A stretch of 64,000 bases of DNA from Aquabacterium sp. (GTDB taxonomy: Bacteria > Pseudomonadota > Gammaproteobacteria > Burkholderiales > Burkholderiaceae_C). Below the pieces are notes generated by a model, which saw nothing but the letters and a program-made list of their open reading frames with translations, was not told the DNA's origin and did not search any database. Shown here one piece after another: positions 26,333 to 36,711 of this stretch (positions are counted from its first letter, which is position 1; every line of letters starts with the position of its first letter). The stretch lies in contig JAHFQM010000002.1 in the NCBI GenBank assembly GCA_023266355.1, positions 62,001 through 126,000 of the forward strand, read 5' to 3'. The position numbers and the translations under genes were made by a program.

Positions 26333-28461
26333 CCACCGATTCCGCGCCCATGCAAGATCCTCAGGACAACCAGCCCCCCGTCGAGGCCGCCACCGAAGCG
26401 GCGGTCAAGCCCAAGCGCACGCGACGCCCCAAGGCGGCCGATGTGAGCGAGGCCTCCGGCGTGCCAGCGGCGACCGAGGCCGTTGTGCCGGCCGCGGCTG
26501 CCGAGGCTGAGGCGCCTGTGGCGGCCAAGCGGGCGCCGCGTCGCCGCAAGACCGTGGAAGATGCGCCCGCGCCGGAAGCGGCAGAGGTGACGGAGGTGGT
26601 GGCTGTCGAACTTGCCGCCCCCGCCGCTGCGGCCGAGGTCGACGCACCGGTGGTTGCTGCCCCAAAGCGTGCGCCGCGCCGCAAGCCTGCGGCTGTGGCC
26701 CAGACAGAAGCCGTCGCACCCGAAGCGACGGGCGAGGTCGACGTGGTGGTCGAGGCTGCTGTGACCGCTGTGGCGCCCAAGGCATCCGCAGGCCGGGCTG
26801 CACCGATCGTGGAAGACGGCGACCTGTCGGAGGCATCGGCCAGCGAGGGCGCTCCGGGCGCCCAGTCGCAGGGCGAGGATCCCACCGAGTTCCGTGGCGC
26901 CCGCCGCGCCGCGATGGCCCAGCAGCAAGCTGCCGAGGTCTTCGCGGAGCTGTTGTCGGGTGATTTCGACAAGGTCCATGAAGAAGAATCCGAAGAGGCC
27001 GCGAGCGCAGAGCCAGCCGGCCCCTACAAGCGTGTCTTGCGCCCCGAACCTGATGCGCCCAAGCTGCAGAAGGTGCTGGCCCAGGCGGGCGTCGGTTCGC
27101 GCCGCGACATCGAGCAGATGATCGAAGAAGGCCGCATCGAGGTGAACGACCATGTGGCCCACATCGGCCAGCGCATCTCGCACGGTGACCGCGTCAAGGT
27201 CGCCGGCAAGCCGATCCGGATCCGCATCGCGCCGCCTGCCGCGCGCATCCTGGCCTACCACAAGCCGGTGGGCGAAGTCGTCACCCACGACGACCCGCAG
27301 GGCCGCCCCACCGTGTTCCGCCGCTTGCCGCGTTTGCAGAATGGCAAGTGGATGTCGGTGGGTCGCCTGGACCTGAACACAGAAGGCCTGCTGCTGTTCA
27401 CCAACTCCGGTGAATTGGCCAACCAGCTCATGCACCCGCGCTTTGGCGTGGAGCGTGAATACGCTGTGCGTGTGCTGGGCAGCCTGGACGAGGCCTCGCG
27501 CGAGCGCCTGCTGACCGGCGTGGACATCGAAGGCCAAGCCGCTTCGTTCGTGTCCATCAGCAATGGCCTGGGCGAAGGCGTCAACCAGTGGTACCGCGTG
27601 GTCATCACCGAAGGCCGCAACCGCGAAGTGCGCAAGCTGTTTGACGCCGTGGGCTTGACCGTCAACCGCCTCATCCGTGTGCGTTATGGCGCCATCGTGC
27701 TGCCGCGCGGCCTGCGCCGTGGCGTGTGGGCCGAGCTGGGCGAATCCGACGTTCGCGCCGTGAAGTCGCTGGCCGGCATGGACCGCCAGGAAGCCGACCA
27801 GCAGCAGGGGCGCGGCAAGGGCGGCAAGCCGCAGCGCGGTCAGCAGGCCGAAGGTCAGCGTGGTGGCCAACAAGGCGGCCAGCAGGGTGGTCAACAGGGT
27901 GGTCAGCGCGCAGGGCAGGGTGCAGGACAGGGCGCCAACGGGCAACAGCCCGGTCAGCGTGGCCAACAAGGTCAGCGCGGCCAAGGCCAGCAAGGGCGTG
28001 ACGGGCGCGACGGACGTGGTGGCCAGGGTGGCCGCCCACAGCAAGGCGGTCAGTTTGGCCAAGGTGGCGGGCAGGGTGGTCAGCGCGGCCAAGGCCCGCG
28101 TGGCCAGGGTCAGCAGGGCAACCATGAGCGCGCCCAGATGTCGGGCCAGGCACCTCAAGGCGCCCGCGACTCGGACGATGATTTCGACCACATCGGCCCC
28201 ATCCCCAACCCGCTGGAGCAGACCTTCGACAAGCGCTTCGTCAAGGGCTCCAAGCGCATCACGTCCGGTTTCGGTCGTCCCGACCAGGACCATGGCCGTG
28301 ACGGCGGTGCCAAGGCCAAGGGCCCCAAACAACCTGACCCCTTGCAGACCGCGGTGGGCTACATCGGCGCCGATGCCTACTTTGGCGGCGGCCGCTCTGG
28401 CGGCAACCGCCGTGGTGGCAGTGGCGGCGGAGGTGGCGGCGGTGGTCGTGGTCGCCGTTGA
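26329..28461 (+). CDS. rluB: 23S rRNA pseudouridine synthase RluB with long low-complexity tails
   Basis: Makes pseudouridine 2605 in 23S rRNA. The recognisable enzyme occupies about residues 245-490 of 710: an S4 domain starting [19 protein letters not shown] at 245, and the RsuA/RluB catalytic motif [15 protein letters not shown] with Asp 348. Residues 1-240 are Ala/Glu/Pro/Val-rich and disordered, with repeats of the type APKRAPRRK. Residues about 492-605 are Gly/Gln/Arg-rich repeats of GGQQ and GQRG type, and the final 30 residues are Gly/Arg-rich, resembling RGG boxes of RNA-binding proteins. E. coli RluB is under 300 aa, so two thirds of this protein is extra. Confidence 0.92.
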   Translation: MTTDSAPMQDPQDNQPPVEAATEAAVKPKRTRRPKAADVSEASGVPAATEAVVPAAAAEAEAPVAAKRAPRRRKTVEDAPAPEAAEVTEVVAVELAAPAAAAEVDAPVVAAPKRAPRRKPAAVAQTEAVAPEATGEVDVVVEAAVTAVAPKASAGRAAPIVEDGDLSEASASEGAPGAQSQGEDPTEFRGARRAAMAQQQAAEVFAELLSGDFDKVHEEESEEAASAEPAGPYKRVLRPEPDAPKLQKVLAQAGVGSRRDIEQMIEEGRIEVNDHVAHIGQRISHGDRVKVAGKPIRIRIAPPAARILAYHKPVGEVVTHDDPQGRPTVFRRLPRLQNGKWMSVGRLDLNTEGLLLFTNSGELANQLMHPRFGVEREYAVRVLGSLDEASRERLLTGVDIEGQAASFVSISNGLGEGVNQWYRVVITEGRNREVRKLFDAVGLTVNRLIRVRYGAIVLPRGLRRGVWAELGESDVRAVKSLAGMDRQEADQQQGRGKGGKPQRGQQAEGQRGGQQGGQQGGQQGGQRAGQGAGQGANGQQPGQRGQQGQRGQGQQGRDGRDGRGGQGGRPQQGGQFGQGGGQGGQRGQGPRGQGQQGNHERAQMSGQAPQGARDSDDDFDHIGPIPNPLEQTFDKRFVKGSKRITSGFGRPDQDHGRDGGAKAKGPKQPDPLQTAVGYIGADAYFGGGRSGGNRRGGSGGGGGGGGRGRR
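27805..28140 (+). repeat. Gly/Gln-rich coding repeat in rluB
   Basis: Tandem, imperfect 9-12-base units encode Gly-Gly-Gln-Gln and Gly-Gln-Arg-Gly motifs over about 110 codons. The purine-rich strand bias and repeated units make this stretch prone to length variation and assembly collapse. Confidence 0.7.
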
Positions 28462-28489
28462 GCGACAGGCACTTGCCACATTCGAACGA

Positions 28490-28495
28490 TACAAT
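28490..28495 (+). promoter_or_regulatory. Candidate ndk -10 box
   Basis: TACAAT 40 bases before the ndk ATG, just after rluB ends. No good -35 box 16-18 bases upstream; TTGCCA is present but only 11 bases away. Confidence 0.4.
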
Positions 28496-28535
28496 CCCAG
28501 GTTTTGTCCATTTCGCTGATTCAGGAGATCCATTC

Positions 28536-28961
28536 ATGACCGTCGAACGCACCCTCTCGATCATCAAGCCCGACGCCGTTGCCAAGAACGTCATCGGCCA
28601 AATCGTCGCCCGCTTTGAAGGCGCTGGCCTGAAGGTCGCCGCTGCCAAGCTGGTGCAACTGTCGCGCGCCGAGGCCGAGCAGTTCTACGCTGTGCACGCC
28701 GCCCGTCCTTTCTTCAAGGACCTGGTGGACTTCATGGTCTCCGGCCCCGTGTTCATCCAGGTGCTGGAAGGCGAAGGCGCCATCGTCAAGAACCGTGACC
28801 TGATGGGCGCCACCGACCCCAAGAAGGCCGCTGCCGGCACCATCCGCGCCGACTTCGCCGAATCGATCGACGCCAACGCCGTGCACGGCTCTGACGCCCC
28901 CGAAACCGCCGCTGTGGAAATCTCTTTCTTCTTCCCCGGTCTGAACGTTTACAGCCGCTGA
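28536..28961 (+). CDS. ndk: Nucleoside diphosphate kinase
   Basis: Transfers phosphate from ATP to other nucleoside diphosphates, balancing NTP and dNTP pools. 141 aa, the standard length, starting [18 protein letters not shown]. The phospho-accepting histidine is H117 in NAVHGSD. A good CAGGAGAT ribosome site precedes the ATG. It stands ahead of rlmN as in most Burkholderiales. Confidence 0.97.
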   Translation: MTVERTLSIIKPDAVAKNVIGQIVARFEGAGLKVAAAKLVQLSRAEAEQFYAVHAARPFFKDLVDFMVSGPVFIQVLEGEGAIVKNRDLMGATDPKKAAAGTIRADFAESIDANAVHGSDAPETAAVEISFFFPGLNVYSR

Positions 28962-28997
28962 TCGGCTGCTGCCTGTTGCCGTCTGGCCTGAAGTCCC

Positions 28998-30131
28998 ATG
29001 AGCGCTCTTGTCAATCTGCTGGATTTCGACCTCGACGGCTTGGCGGCCTACTGCGAGCAACTGGGTGAAAAGCGATTCCGCGCCACCCAGCTGTTCCGCT
29101 GGATCCATCAAAAAGGCGCGTCTGATTTCGATCAGATGACCGACCTGGCCAAGTCCCTGCGCAGCAAGCTGCAAGGCGTGGCCCACATCCAGCCGCTGAG
29201 CATCATCAGCGAGCATGTGTCTTCCGATGGCACCATCAAGTGGCTGTTCGATGTCGGACAGGGCAATGCCGTCGAAACCGTGTTCATCCCCGAAGACGAC
29301 CGCGGCACGCTGTGCGTGTCCTCGCAAGCGGGTTGTGCCGTGGGCTGCCGCTTCTGCTCGACCGGGCACCAGGGTTTCAGTCGCAATCTGAGCACGGGCG
29401 AAATCATCGCGCAGCTCTGGCATGCCGAGCACGCCTTGCGCAAGCGCCAGAACACGTCCGAGCGGGTCATCAGCAACGTGGTGATGATGGGCATGGGCGA
29501 GCCGCTGCAGAACTACGGCGCCTTGGTGCCGGCCCTGCGCACCATGCTCGACGACCACGGCTATGGCCTCTCGCGCCGCCGCGTGACGGTGTCCACCTCG
29601 GGTGTCGTGCCCATGATCGAGCGCCTGCAGCAGGATTGTCCTGTGGCGCTGGCCGTGTCGCTGCACGCCCCGAACGACGCATTGCGCGACCAGCTCGTGC
29701 CGCTGAACCGCAAATACCCCATCGATGAGTTGCTGAGCGCTTGTCAGGCGTACCTGCAGGCCGCACCGCGCGACTTCATCACGTTCGAGTACTGCATGCT
29801 CGATGGCGTCAATGACACCGACGAGCACGCCCATCAGCTGATTGCCTTGGTGCGCAACCGCATCCATTGCAAGTTCAACCTGATCCCCTTCAATCCTTTC
29901 CCGGCCTCGGGGCTGCACCGTTCTCAGAACGAGCGCGTGCAGGCCTTTGCGCGCATCCTGGCCGATGCCGGCATCGTCACCACCGTGCGCAAGACGCGGG
30001 GTGATGACATCGATGCCGCTTGCGGTCAACTCGCTGGCGAGGTGCAGGACCGCACCCGGGCCGACGAGCGCATGTTGCGCCAGCCCATCGTCATCCACGC
30101 GGTGAGCAGCCAGAAGACGCATGGGCATTGA
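28998..30131 (+). CDS. rlmN: Dual-specificity RNA methyltransferase RlmN
   Basis: Radical-SAM enzyme that methylates C2 of A2503 in 23S rRNA and A37 in some tRNAs. 377 aa; the 4Fe-4S cluster motif is C113, C117, C120 ([12 protein letters not shown]). A second essential cysteine, C342 in [10 protein letters not shown], takes the methyl group from SAM. The sequence [11 protein letters not shown] binds SAM. It is followed by the pilW-rodZ-ispG-hisS series, the usual order in proteobacteria. Confidence 0.96.
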   Translation: MSALVNLLDFDLDGLAAYCEQLGEKRFRATQLFRWIHQKGASDFDQMTDLAKSLRSKLQGVAHIQPLSIISEHVSSDGTIKWLFDVGQGNAVETVFIPEDDRGTLCVSSQAGCAVGCRFCSTGHQGFSRNLSTGEIIAQLWHAEHALRKRQNTSERVISNVVMMGMGEPLQNYGALVPALRTMLDDHGYGLSRRRVTVSTSGVVPMIERLQQDCPVALAVSLHAPNDALRDQLVPLNRKYPIDELLSACQAYLQAAPRDFITFEYCMLDGVNDTDEHAHQLIALVRNRIHCKFNLIPFNPFPASGLHRSQNERVQAFARILADAGIVTTVRKTRGDDIDAACGQLAGEVQDRTRADERMLRQPIVIHAVSSQKTHGH

Positions 30132-30194
30132 GTGCCCGGCATCGGCGGGCGCCTCAAGCCCCTACACTCTGTGCCCGAACAAGGAGATAGCTGC

Positions 30195-31070
30195 ATGAGG
30201 ATGCGATCCGTGATCCGCCTGGCCGAGCGTCGCCACCCGTGGGGGTGGTCACGCGGCTGTGTTGCGGCTGTGCTGGGGCTGACTTTGGTGCTGGCCGGTT
30301 GTGCCGGTCTGCCTTCGCCGCAGCGCGCGCAGGGTGGCAATGCCGCAGATGCCCGCGCTGACATCGTCACGGCCTCGGACGAAGGCGATGTGCGTCGCCG
30401 TGCCCGCATCCGCCTGGAGCTGGCCACGACCTACTACGCCCAAGGGCAGTACAACACCGCGCTGGACGAGCTCAAGCAGGCGGTCTCCATCGACCCCAGC
30501 CTGCCCGCTGCGCACGAGATGCGCGGCCTGATCTACGACGCCATGGGCGACACCGACCGCGCCGATGCGAGCTTCCGCCAGGCCCTGTCGCTGGACCCGG
30601 CGAACGTCAGCGTGCTGCACAACCATGCCTGGTCGCTGTGCCGCCGCGGGCAGTACGCCGAGGCGGACGCCTTGTTCGCCCGTGCCGTGACGCTGCCGCC
30701 GTCGCAGGCCATCCCGGTGTCCAAGACCCACCTGGCCCGAGGTGTCTGCCAGGTGCGCGCGGGCTTGTACGCCGAGGGCGAGAAGTCGCTGATCAAGGCT
30801 TACGAAATCGACCCCGCCAGCCCGGCCACAGGCTACAACCTGGCCTCGGTGCTGATGCGCAGGGGTGAGCTGGAACGTGCGCGTTTTTACGTGCGCCGCA
30901 TCAACAACACGCCCGATCAAACGACCGCCGAATCCCTCTGGCTGGCGATCCGCATCGAGCACCGCCTGGGCAACTTCTCTGGCCGCGATGAGCTGGCCGC
31001 GCAGTTGCGCAGGCGCTTCATTGGCAGCCGCGAGGCCACTGCACTGGAACTGGGTCGCTACGATGAGTGA
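30195..31070 (+). CDS. pilW: PilW/PilF-type TPR lipoprotein
   Basis: 291-aa lipoprotein needed in other species for type IV pilus stability, acting as the pilotin for the PilQ secretin. The signal peptide ends LVLAGC with lipid-carrying C36. Five to six tetratricopeptide repeats follow, for example TTYYAQGQYNTALDELKQA and SFRQALSLDPANVSVLHN. The ATG at 30195 has AAGGAGAT upstream. No other pilus gene is present, but the position between rlmN and rodZ is the conserved one. It overlaps the next gene by 8 bases. Confidence 0.88.
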   Translation: MRMRSVIRLAERRHPWGWSRGCVAAVLGLTLVLAGCAGLPSPQRAQGGNAADARADIVTASDEGDVRRRARIRLELATTYYAQGQYNTALDELKQAVSIDPSLPAAHEMRGLIYDAMGDTDRADASFRQALSLDPANVSVLHNHAWSLCRRGQYAEADALFARAVTLPPSQAIPVSKTHLARGVCQVRAGLYAEGEKSLIKAYEIDPASPATGYNLASVLMRRGELERARFYVRRINNTPDQTTAESLWLAIRIEHRLGNFSGRDELAAQLRRRFIGSREATALELGRYDE

Positions 31071-32076
31071 CACGCCACCGATCCAACTCAACACGCCCGA
31101 TGCGGGCAACCGTGGCGCGGGCGAGATGCTGCGCCTGGCGCGCGAGGCCCAGGGCTTGAGCCTGGACGCCTTGGCCATGGTGCTCAAGGTGACGCCGGCC
31201 AAGCTGGCGGCGCTGGAAGAAGGGCGCCTGGAGCAGCTGCCCGATGCCAACTTCGCGCGCGCCCTGGCGCAGACGGTGTGCCGCTACCTCAAGGTGGATG
31301 CGGCGCCGGTGCTGGCCGCCTTGCCTGCTGCGCGTCCCGCACCTCTGGGCAGCGACAAGCCGCCGCTCAACCAGCCCTTCAAGGAAACCCGGCTGGCGCC
31401 CCACATGTTCGACCGCGATGGCGGCATGGACCTGTCTGCGGTGCTCAGCCTCAAGTGGTTGGCGCCGCTGGCTTTGCTGCTGGCGGCTGCCGTGGTGTAC
31501 CTCCTGCCCGAATCCGTGACCTTGCCTGGCTGGATGCAGCGCGCAGGCGCTTTGAGCGGTGCCGATGCGGCGTCTGCGGCCTCCTCGGTCGATGCCGCGG
31601 CCTCCGAGCCCGAAGCGGCGGTGGGTGTGGCGCTGGGCGAGGCCTCGGTGGCACAGGCCGCCTCGGAGCCTTTGTTCGGCGCTTCAGGTGCCTTGGGCAT
31701 CCCGGATGCCGCGGCCCTGGCGTCATCGGCGTCGGCTGTGCCGTCGCAGCCGGTGGTGGTGCCTGTGGCCGTGCCGCCCGCCATGCCCGCGCCGACATCG
31801 CCATCGGCGACTGCAGCTGCCTCGGTGCCTGACGCAGCCTCTGGCGCGGTCGTGCTGCGCGCGACCGAAGACGCATGGATGGAAGTGACCGATGGCACGG
31901 GCACCAAGCGCCTGTCTCGCCTGGTCAAGGCCGGAGAGACGCTGTCCATGGGAGGTGTGCCGCCCTGGAATGTGCGCATCGGCAATGTCAGCGGCGTGCA
32001 GGTCACGCTGCGTGGGCAGCCCGTGGACCTCACGCCCTACAACCGCAACAACATCGCGCGGCTGGAGTTGAAATGA
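31063..32076 (+). CDS. rodZ: RodZ-like helix-turn-helix membrane protein
   Basis: 337-aa cell-shape protein. A cytoplasmic helix-turn-helix domain (about residues 18-80) would bind MreB; one transmembrane segment follows at about 130-149; then a Ser/Ala/Pro-rich periplasmic linker (about 160-275) and a C-terminal DUF4115 beta domain (about 276-337). The same domain order is seen in RodZ of E. coli, where the linker is also low in complexity. It overlaps pilW at the start and ispG at the end (ATGA). Confidence 0.88.
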   Translation: MSDTPPIQLNTPDAGNRGAGEMLRLAREAQGLSLDALAMVLKVTPAKLAALEEGRLEQLPDANFARALAQTVCRYLKVDAAPVLAALPAARPAPLGSDKPPLNQPFKETRLAPHMFDRDGGMDLSAVLSLKWLAPLALLLAAAVVYLLPESVTLPGWMQRAGALSGADAASAASSVDAAASEPEAAVGVALGEASVAQAASEPLFGASGALGIPDAAALASSASAVPSQPVVVPVAVPPAMPAPTSPSATAAASVPDAASGAVVLRATEDAWMEVTDGTGTKRLSRLVKAGETLSMGGVPPWNVRIGNVSGVQVTLRGQPVDLTPYNRNNIARLELK

Positions 32077-33353
32077 CGCTGGCGAACTGCACCCTCATCC
32101 CGCCGGCCCTGCCTGCTGCCCGTCGCTCGCGCCAGGCCCGCGTGGTCTGGGGCTCTCGCGTTGTCACGATCGGTGGCGACGCCCCGGTGCGCGTGCAGTC
32201 CATGACCAACACCGACACGGTGGACGTCATCGGCACCGCCATCCAGGTCAAGGAGCTGGCCCTGGCCGGTTCCGAGATGGTGCGCATCACCGTCAACACG
32301 CCCGAAGCCGCCGAGGCTGTGCCGCACATCCGCGAGCAGCTCGACCGCATGGGCATCGACGTGCCGCTGGTGGGCGATTTCCACTACAACGGCCACCGCC
32401 TGCTGACCGACCACCCGGCCTGCGCCGAAGCGCTGTCCAAGTACCGCATCAACCCCGGCAACGTGGGCAAGGGCGATAAGAAGGACCGCCAGTTCGCGCA
32501 AATGATCGAGGCCGCCATGCGCTTCGACAAGCCCGTGCGCATCGGCGTCAACTGGGGCAGCCTGGACCAGGAACTGCTCGCGTCGATGATGGACGAGAAC
32601 GCCCGCAGCGCCGCCCCTTGGGACGCCCAGCAGGTGATGTACCAGGCGCTCATCAGCTCCGCCTTGCAATCGGCTGAGTTCGCGCGCGAGCTGGGCATGG
32701 CGCCCGAGCAGATCATCCTGTCGTGCAAGGTCAGCGGCGTGCAGGACCTCATCAGCGTCTACCGCGGCCTGGCCGCGCGTTGCGACTACCCGCTGCACCT
32801 GGGCCTGACCGAAGCCGGCATGGGGACCAAGGGCACGGTGGCTTCGGCCGCCGCCCTGTCCATCCTGCTGCAAGAAGGCATTGGCGACACCATCCGCGTT
32901 TCGCTCACGCCGCAGCCGGGCGAAGCCCGCACGCAGGAAGTCGTGGTGGCGCTGGAGATCCTGCAGGCACTGGGCTTGCGCCATTTCGTGCCGAGTGTCA
33001 CCGCTTGCCCCGGTTGTGGCCGCACCACCAGCACCACCTTCCAAGAACTGGCCAAGCAGATCGACGACCACCTGCGCGCGCAGATGCCCGTCTGGCGTGA
33101 GCAGTACCCCGGCGTCGAGAACATGAAGGTGGCCGTCATGGGTTGCATCGTCAACGGCCCGGGCGAGAGCAAGCACGCCGACATCGGCATCAGCCTGCCG
33201 GGCAATGGCGAGGCGCCTGCCGCGCCCGTGTTCATCGACGGCGAAAAGGCCCTGACCCTGCGCGGCGAGCGCATCGCCGAAGAGTTCCAGCAGCTCGTGC
33301 AGGACTACATCGAGCGGCGCTATGGCGCGGCTGCGGCAGCGTCTGGCGTCTGA
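32073..33353 (+). CDS. ispG: 4-hydroxy-3-methylbut-2-en-1-yl diphosphate synthase
   Basis: Sixth enzyme of the MEP pathway: converts MEcPP to HMBPP using a 4Fe-4S cluster. 426 aa, longer than E. coli IspG (372) because of inserts around residues 165-190 and near the C-terminus. Cluster ligands C312, C315 (ACPGCGRT) and C358 ([10 protein letters not shown]), with E365 in the last motif. It works in the same pathway as dxr at 54007. Confidence 0.96.
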   Translation: MTLANCTLIPPALPAARRSRQARVVWGSRVVTIGGDAPVRVQSMTNTDTVDVIGTAIQVKELALAGSEMVRITVNTPEAAEAVPHIREQLDRMGIDVPLVGDFHYNGHRLLTDHPACAEALSKYRINPGNVGKGDKKDRQFAQMIEAAMRFDKPVRIGVNWGSLDQELLASMMDENARSAAPWDAQQVMYQALISSALQSAEFARELGMAPEQIILSCKVSGVQDLISVYRGLAARCDYPLHLGLTEAGMGTKGTVASAAALSILLQEGIGDTIRVSLTPQPGEARTQEVVVALEILQALGLRHFVPSVTACPGCGRTTSTTFQELAKQIDDHLRAQMPVWREQYPGVENMKVAVMGCIVNGPGESKHADIGISLPGNGEAPAAPVFIDGEKALTLRGERIAEEFQQLVQDYIERRYGAAAAASGV

Positions 33354-33428
33354 GCCATCGGCACGCACGCAACACGAACGCAGCACGCACACGCACCTTC
33401 CACAAGAACAACATTTCCTGATTTCCCC

Positions 33429-34721
33429 ATGGCCGAACAGCTCAAAGCCATCAAAGGCATGAACGACATCCTGCCGCCGGACTCGGCGCGCTGGGAATGG
33501 CTCGAAGACAAGGTCCGTGCGCTGATGCGCCGCTACGGCTACCTCAACATGCGCACGCCCATCGTCGAGCCCACGGCCCTGTTCGTGCGTGGCCTGGGCG
33601 AGGTCACCGACATCGTCGAGAAGGAGATGTACTCCTTCGAAGACAGCCTCAACGGCGACAAGCTCACGCTGCGCCCCGAAGGCACGGCCGGTGCGGTGCG
33701 CGCCATCAACGAGCACAGCTTCCTGTACGAAGGCGGCAAGCGCCTGTACTACATCGGCCCGATGTTCCGCCACGAGCGCCCGCAAAAGGGCCGCTACCGC
33801 CAGTTCCATCAAGTGGGCGCCGAGGTGCTGGGCTTTGCCGGCCCGGACGTCGATGCCGAGCTGATCCTGATGACGGCTTCGCTGTGGTGCGACCTCGGTC
33901 TGAGCGTGGGCGAAGACGTCCAGTTGCAGCTCAACAGCCTCGGCCAGCCCGAAGAGCGCCAGGCCCACCGCGAGGCCTTGATCGCCCACCTGGAAGCCCA
34001 CGCCGAGCTGCTGGACGACGAGGCCAAGCGCCGCCTGCACAGCAACCCGCTGCGCATCCTGGACACCAAGAACCCGGCCATGCAGCCGGTGGTCGAAGCC
34101 GCGCCCAAGCTCATCGACTTCCTCGGCGAGGCCTCGCTGGCGCACTTCAACGCCGTGCGCGCCGTGCTGGACGCTGCGGGCCTGCCTTATGAGGTCAACC
34201 CGCGCCTGGTGCGCGGCATGGACTACTACAACCTGACCGTGTTCGAGTGGGTCACCACGCGCCTGGGCTCCCAGGGCACGGTGTGCGGTGGTGGCCGCTA
34301 CGACGGCCTGATCGAGCAACTGGGCGGCAAGCCCAACCCGGCTGTCGGCTGGGGCCTGGGCATGGAGCGCCTCCTGCTCTTGCTGGAGGAAGTCGGTCAG
34401 TTGCCTGGCCCGGCGCAGCCCGATGCCTTCGCCGTGGTCTTCCCCGGCGTGCCCTTGCCCACGGTCATGGTGGCGCTCGAAGCCTTGCGCGCCCAGGGCG
34501 TCAGCGTCGTGCTGAACCCGGCCGGCAAGGACGGTCCGGCCAGCCCCAAGTCCCAGTTCAAGAAGGCCGATGCCAGTGGCGCGCGTTTCGCCCTGGTGTT
34601 CGGGCCGGACGAGGTCGCTCGCGGTGAAGTGGCCGTCAAGCCGCTCCGTGAGGGCGGCGAACAGCAGATCCGCCAGATGGTCCACATCGCCCAATGGGCG
34701 GCCACCTTGCTGCCCCGCTGA
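33429..34721 (+). CDS. hisS: Histidine-tRNA ligase
   Basis: Class II synthetase that charges tRNA-His. 430 aa, starting [20 protein letters not shown], the typical N-terminus. Motif 2 is [12 protein letters not shown]; the histidine-specific motifs are [15 protein letters not shown] and [14 protein letters not shown], and the class II anticodon-binding domain lies at about 330-420. Its diverged paralogue hisZ is at 42348. It follows ispG with a 75-base gap. Confidence 0.97.
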   Translation: MAEQLKAIKGMNDILPPDSARWEWLEDKVRALMRRYGYLNMRTPIVEPTALFVRGLGEVTDIVEKEMYSFEDSLNGDKLTLRPEGTAGAVRAINEHSFLYEGGKRLYYIGPMFRHERPQKGRYRQFHQVGAEVLGFAGPDVDAELILMTASLWCDLGLSVGEDVQLQLNSLGQPEERQAHREALIAHLEAHAELLDDEAKRRLHSNPLRILDTKNPAMQPVVEAAPKLIDFLGEASLAHFNAVRAVLDAAGLPYEVNPRLVRGMDYYNLTVFEWVTTRLGSQGTVCGGGRYDGLIEQLGGKPNPAVGWGLGMERLLLLLEEVGQLPGPAQPDAFAVVFPGVPLPTVMVALEALRAQGVSVVLNPAGKDGPASPKSQFKKADASGARFALVFGPDEVARGEVAVKPLREGGEQQIRQMVHIAQWAATLLPR

Positions 34722-34772
34722 ACAAGTCCGTTGGCCCAGTCATAATCCGCAGATCCACCACCCCGAGACACC

Positions 34773-35456
34773 ATGGCGACCTACGACCTCGAACAGCAGG
34801 AGCAACTTGACCAGGTCAAGCACTTCTGGAAGCAATACGGCAACCTGATCACCTGGGTGCTGGTGCTGGCCCTGGGCGCTTACGCCGCCTGGACGGGTTA
34901 CCTGTACTGGCAGCAAAAGCGCGCCATCGCTGCCACCGGCCTGTACGAAGAGCTCGACCGTGCTGCTGCCTCGGGCAATGCCGACCGCGTGCTGCAGATT
35001 TTCTCCGACCTCAAGGGCAACTACGCCGGCACCGCGTTGGCGGAGCAGGGCGCTTTGATGGCCGCCAAGGTCGCCGCCGACACCAAGCCCGACCAGGCCC
35101 GTGCCTCGCTGCAGTGGCTGGCCGAGAACGGCAAGAACACCAGCCTGGTGGGCGTGGCCCGCCTGCGCTTGGCCGGCATGCAGATGGACGCCAAGCAGTA
35201 CGACGAGGCCCTCAAGACCCTCGATGCCGGATTGACCGACGAATTCAAGCCCCTGGCCGATGACCGCCGCGGCGACATCTACATGGCCCAAGGCAAGAAG
35301 GACGAAGCCGCCAAGGCGTACAAGGCGGCCTGGGACAAGCTCGATGCCACCGTGGACTACCGCCGCTTCATCGAAGGCAAGCTGACCGCGCTGGGTGAAG
35401 CTCCCGCCGCGCCTCCTCAGGCACCGAAGGCCCAGGCCACCGCCTCGGCCCCGTGA
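34773..35456 (+). CDS. YfgM-like TPR membrane protein
   Basis: 227-aa protein with a short cytoplasmic N-terminus, one membrane segment (about residues 26-45) and a periplasmic tetratricopeptide-like domain of the TPR_21 type. YfgM of E. coli binds the Sec translocon and the chaperone PpiD, and its gene always sits between hisS and bamB, as here. It ends in an Ala/Pro-rich tail. Confidence 0.9.
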   Translation: MATYDLEQQEQLDQVKHFWKQYGNLITWVLVLALGAYAAWTGYLYWQQKRAIAATGLYEELDRAAASGNADRVLQIFSDLKGNYAGTALAEQGALMAAKVAADTKPDQARASLQWLAENGKNTSLVGVARLRLAGMQMDAKQYDEALKTLDAGLTDEFKPLADDRRGDIYMAQGKKDEAAKAYKAAWDKLDATVDYRRFIEGKLTALGEAPAAPPQAPKAQATASAP

Positions 35457-35509
35457 TGGGCCTGCGCGCACCGAGCATCCCAGCCACGTTCTGAGCCCCA
35501 CGAGCCGCC

Positions 35510-36649
35510 ATGACCTTCTCACCTGTTTCCCGCACGACCCGCCTGTCCGCTTTGGGCCTGGGCCTCGCCTTGGCCCTCGGCCTGTCGGCATGCGGCTCCA
35601 GCAAGCCCAAGCCCGCGCCGCTGGAATCCCTGAGCAACGCCACCCGGCTGGCCCCGGCCTGGTCGGTGCGCGTGGGTGAAGTGGCCCCGACTTTCGCCTT
35701 GGCGGTGTCTGCCGACGCCGTGGCCGTGGCCAACGTCGATGGCAGCATCGTCTCGCTGGACCTGCAAACGGGCCGCGAACGTTGGCGCGCCCAGGCCAAG
35801 ACCGAGCTGTCGGCCGCCGTGGGTTCGGACGGCCGCTATGCCGCCGTGGTCGGTGCCAACAACGACCTGATGCTGTTCGACCAGGGCAAGCTGCTCTGGA
35901 GCGAGCGCCAACCCGGCCGCGTGCTCACCGCCCCCGTGGTGGCCGGCGAACGCGTGTTCGTGCAAGCCGTGGACCGCAGCGTGCGTGCCTACGACGCCCT
36001 GGACGGCCGCTACCTGTGGCTGTACCAACGCCCAGGCGCCGAGCCCCTGGCCCTGGCCACGCGCAGCGTCATCGAACCTTTCCGCGACACCCTCCTGGTC
36101 GGGCAGGGCAACCGCATGGTCGGCCTGGACCCGCTCAAGGGCACGCCTCGCTTCGACGTCAGCGTGGGCACCCCGCGTGGCACCAACGAGGTCGAGCGCC
36201 TGGCCGATCTGATCGGCCCGCTGGCCCGCGTCGATGACGAAGCCTGCGTGCGCGCCTTCCAGTTCTCCGTCGCCTGCCTGGAACTCAACCGCGGCAGCGT
36301 GCGCTGGAGTCGTCCGCAAGCCGGCACCCAGGCTGTGGCCGCCAACCTGCAGCTCGTGGTGGGCGCGGACAGCACCGACCGCCTGAGCGCCTGGAAGGTC
36401 GAGAACGGCGACAGCGTCTGGCGCATCGACCGCTTCGTCAACCGCGGCCTGAGCGCACCCGTGCTCTGGGGCGATCGCATCGCCGTGGCCGACGCCCAGG
36501 GCTACCTGCACATCCTGTCCCAGGCCGATGGCCGCACCCTGACCCGCACCGAACTCGATGCGCCCGTGGCCGGCGCCCCGCTGGTCGTGCAGGGCAAACT
36601 GCTGCTCGTCACCCGCAAGGGCACCGTCTACGCCTTCCCCGGCAACTGA
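35510..36649 (+). CDS. bamB: Outer membrane assembly lipoprotein BamB
   Basis: Eight-bladed beta-propeller lipoprotein of the BAM complex, binding the BamA POTRA domains. 379 aa; the signal peptide ends LGLSAC with lipid-carrying C28. Repeated PQQ-like blades can be seen as alternating Trp-rich strands such as LQTGRERWRAQ, ALDGRYLWLYQ and VENGDSVWRID. With bamD at 23349 and bamA at 56673, three BAM components are in the window. Confidence 0.95.
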   Translation: MTFSPVSRTTRLSALGLGLALALGLSACGSSKPKPAPLESLSNATRLAPAWSVRVGEVAPTFALAVSADAVAVANVDGSIVSLDLQTGRERWRAQAKTELSAAVGSDGRYAAVVGANNDLMLFDQGKLLWSERQPGRVLTAPVVAGERVFVQAVDRSVRAYDALDGRYLWLYQRPGAEPLALATRSVIEPFRDTLLVGQGNRMVGLDPLKGTPRFDVSVGTPRGTNEVERLADLIGPLARVDDEACVRAFQFSVACLELNRGSVRWSRPQAGTQAVAANLQLVVGADSTDRLSAWKVENGDSVWRIDRFVNRGLSAPVLWGDRIAVADAQGYLHILSQADGRTLTRTELDAPVAGAPLVVQGKLLLVTRKGTVYAFPGN

Positions 36650-36711
36650 GCGTCACCTGGTTGATGCAAAGCCTTTCCACGATCACCCGCTGATCTCTCG
36701 CACCTGATTCC

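Noticed and set aside
27805..28140. Non-coding tandem repeat
   Set aside because: The units keep the rluB reading frame throughout and encode a Gly/Gln/Arg-rich tail, so it is a coding repeat.
28952..28968. Terminator after ndk
   Set aside because: CAGCCG/CGGCTG forms a 6-bp stem but there is no T tract and rlmN starts soon after.
32037..34694. 885-codon open frame opposite ispG and hisS
   Set aside because: Same reason: antisense to two conserved enzymes, no recognisable motif.
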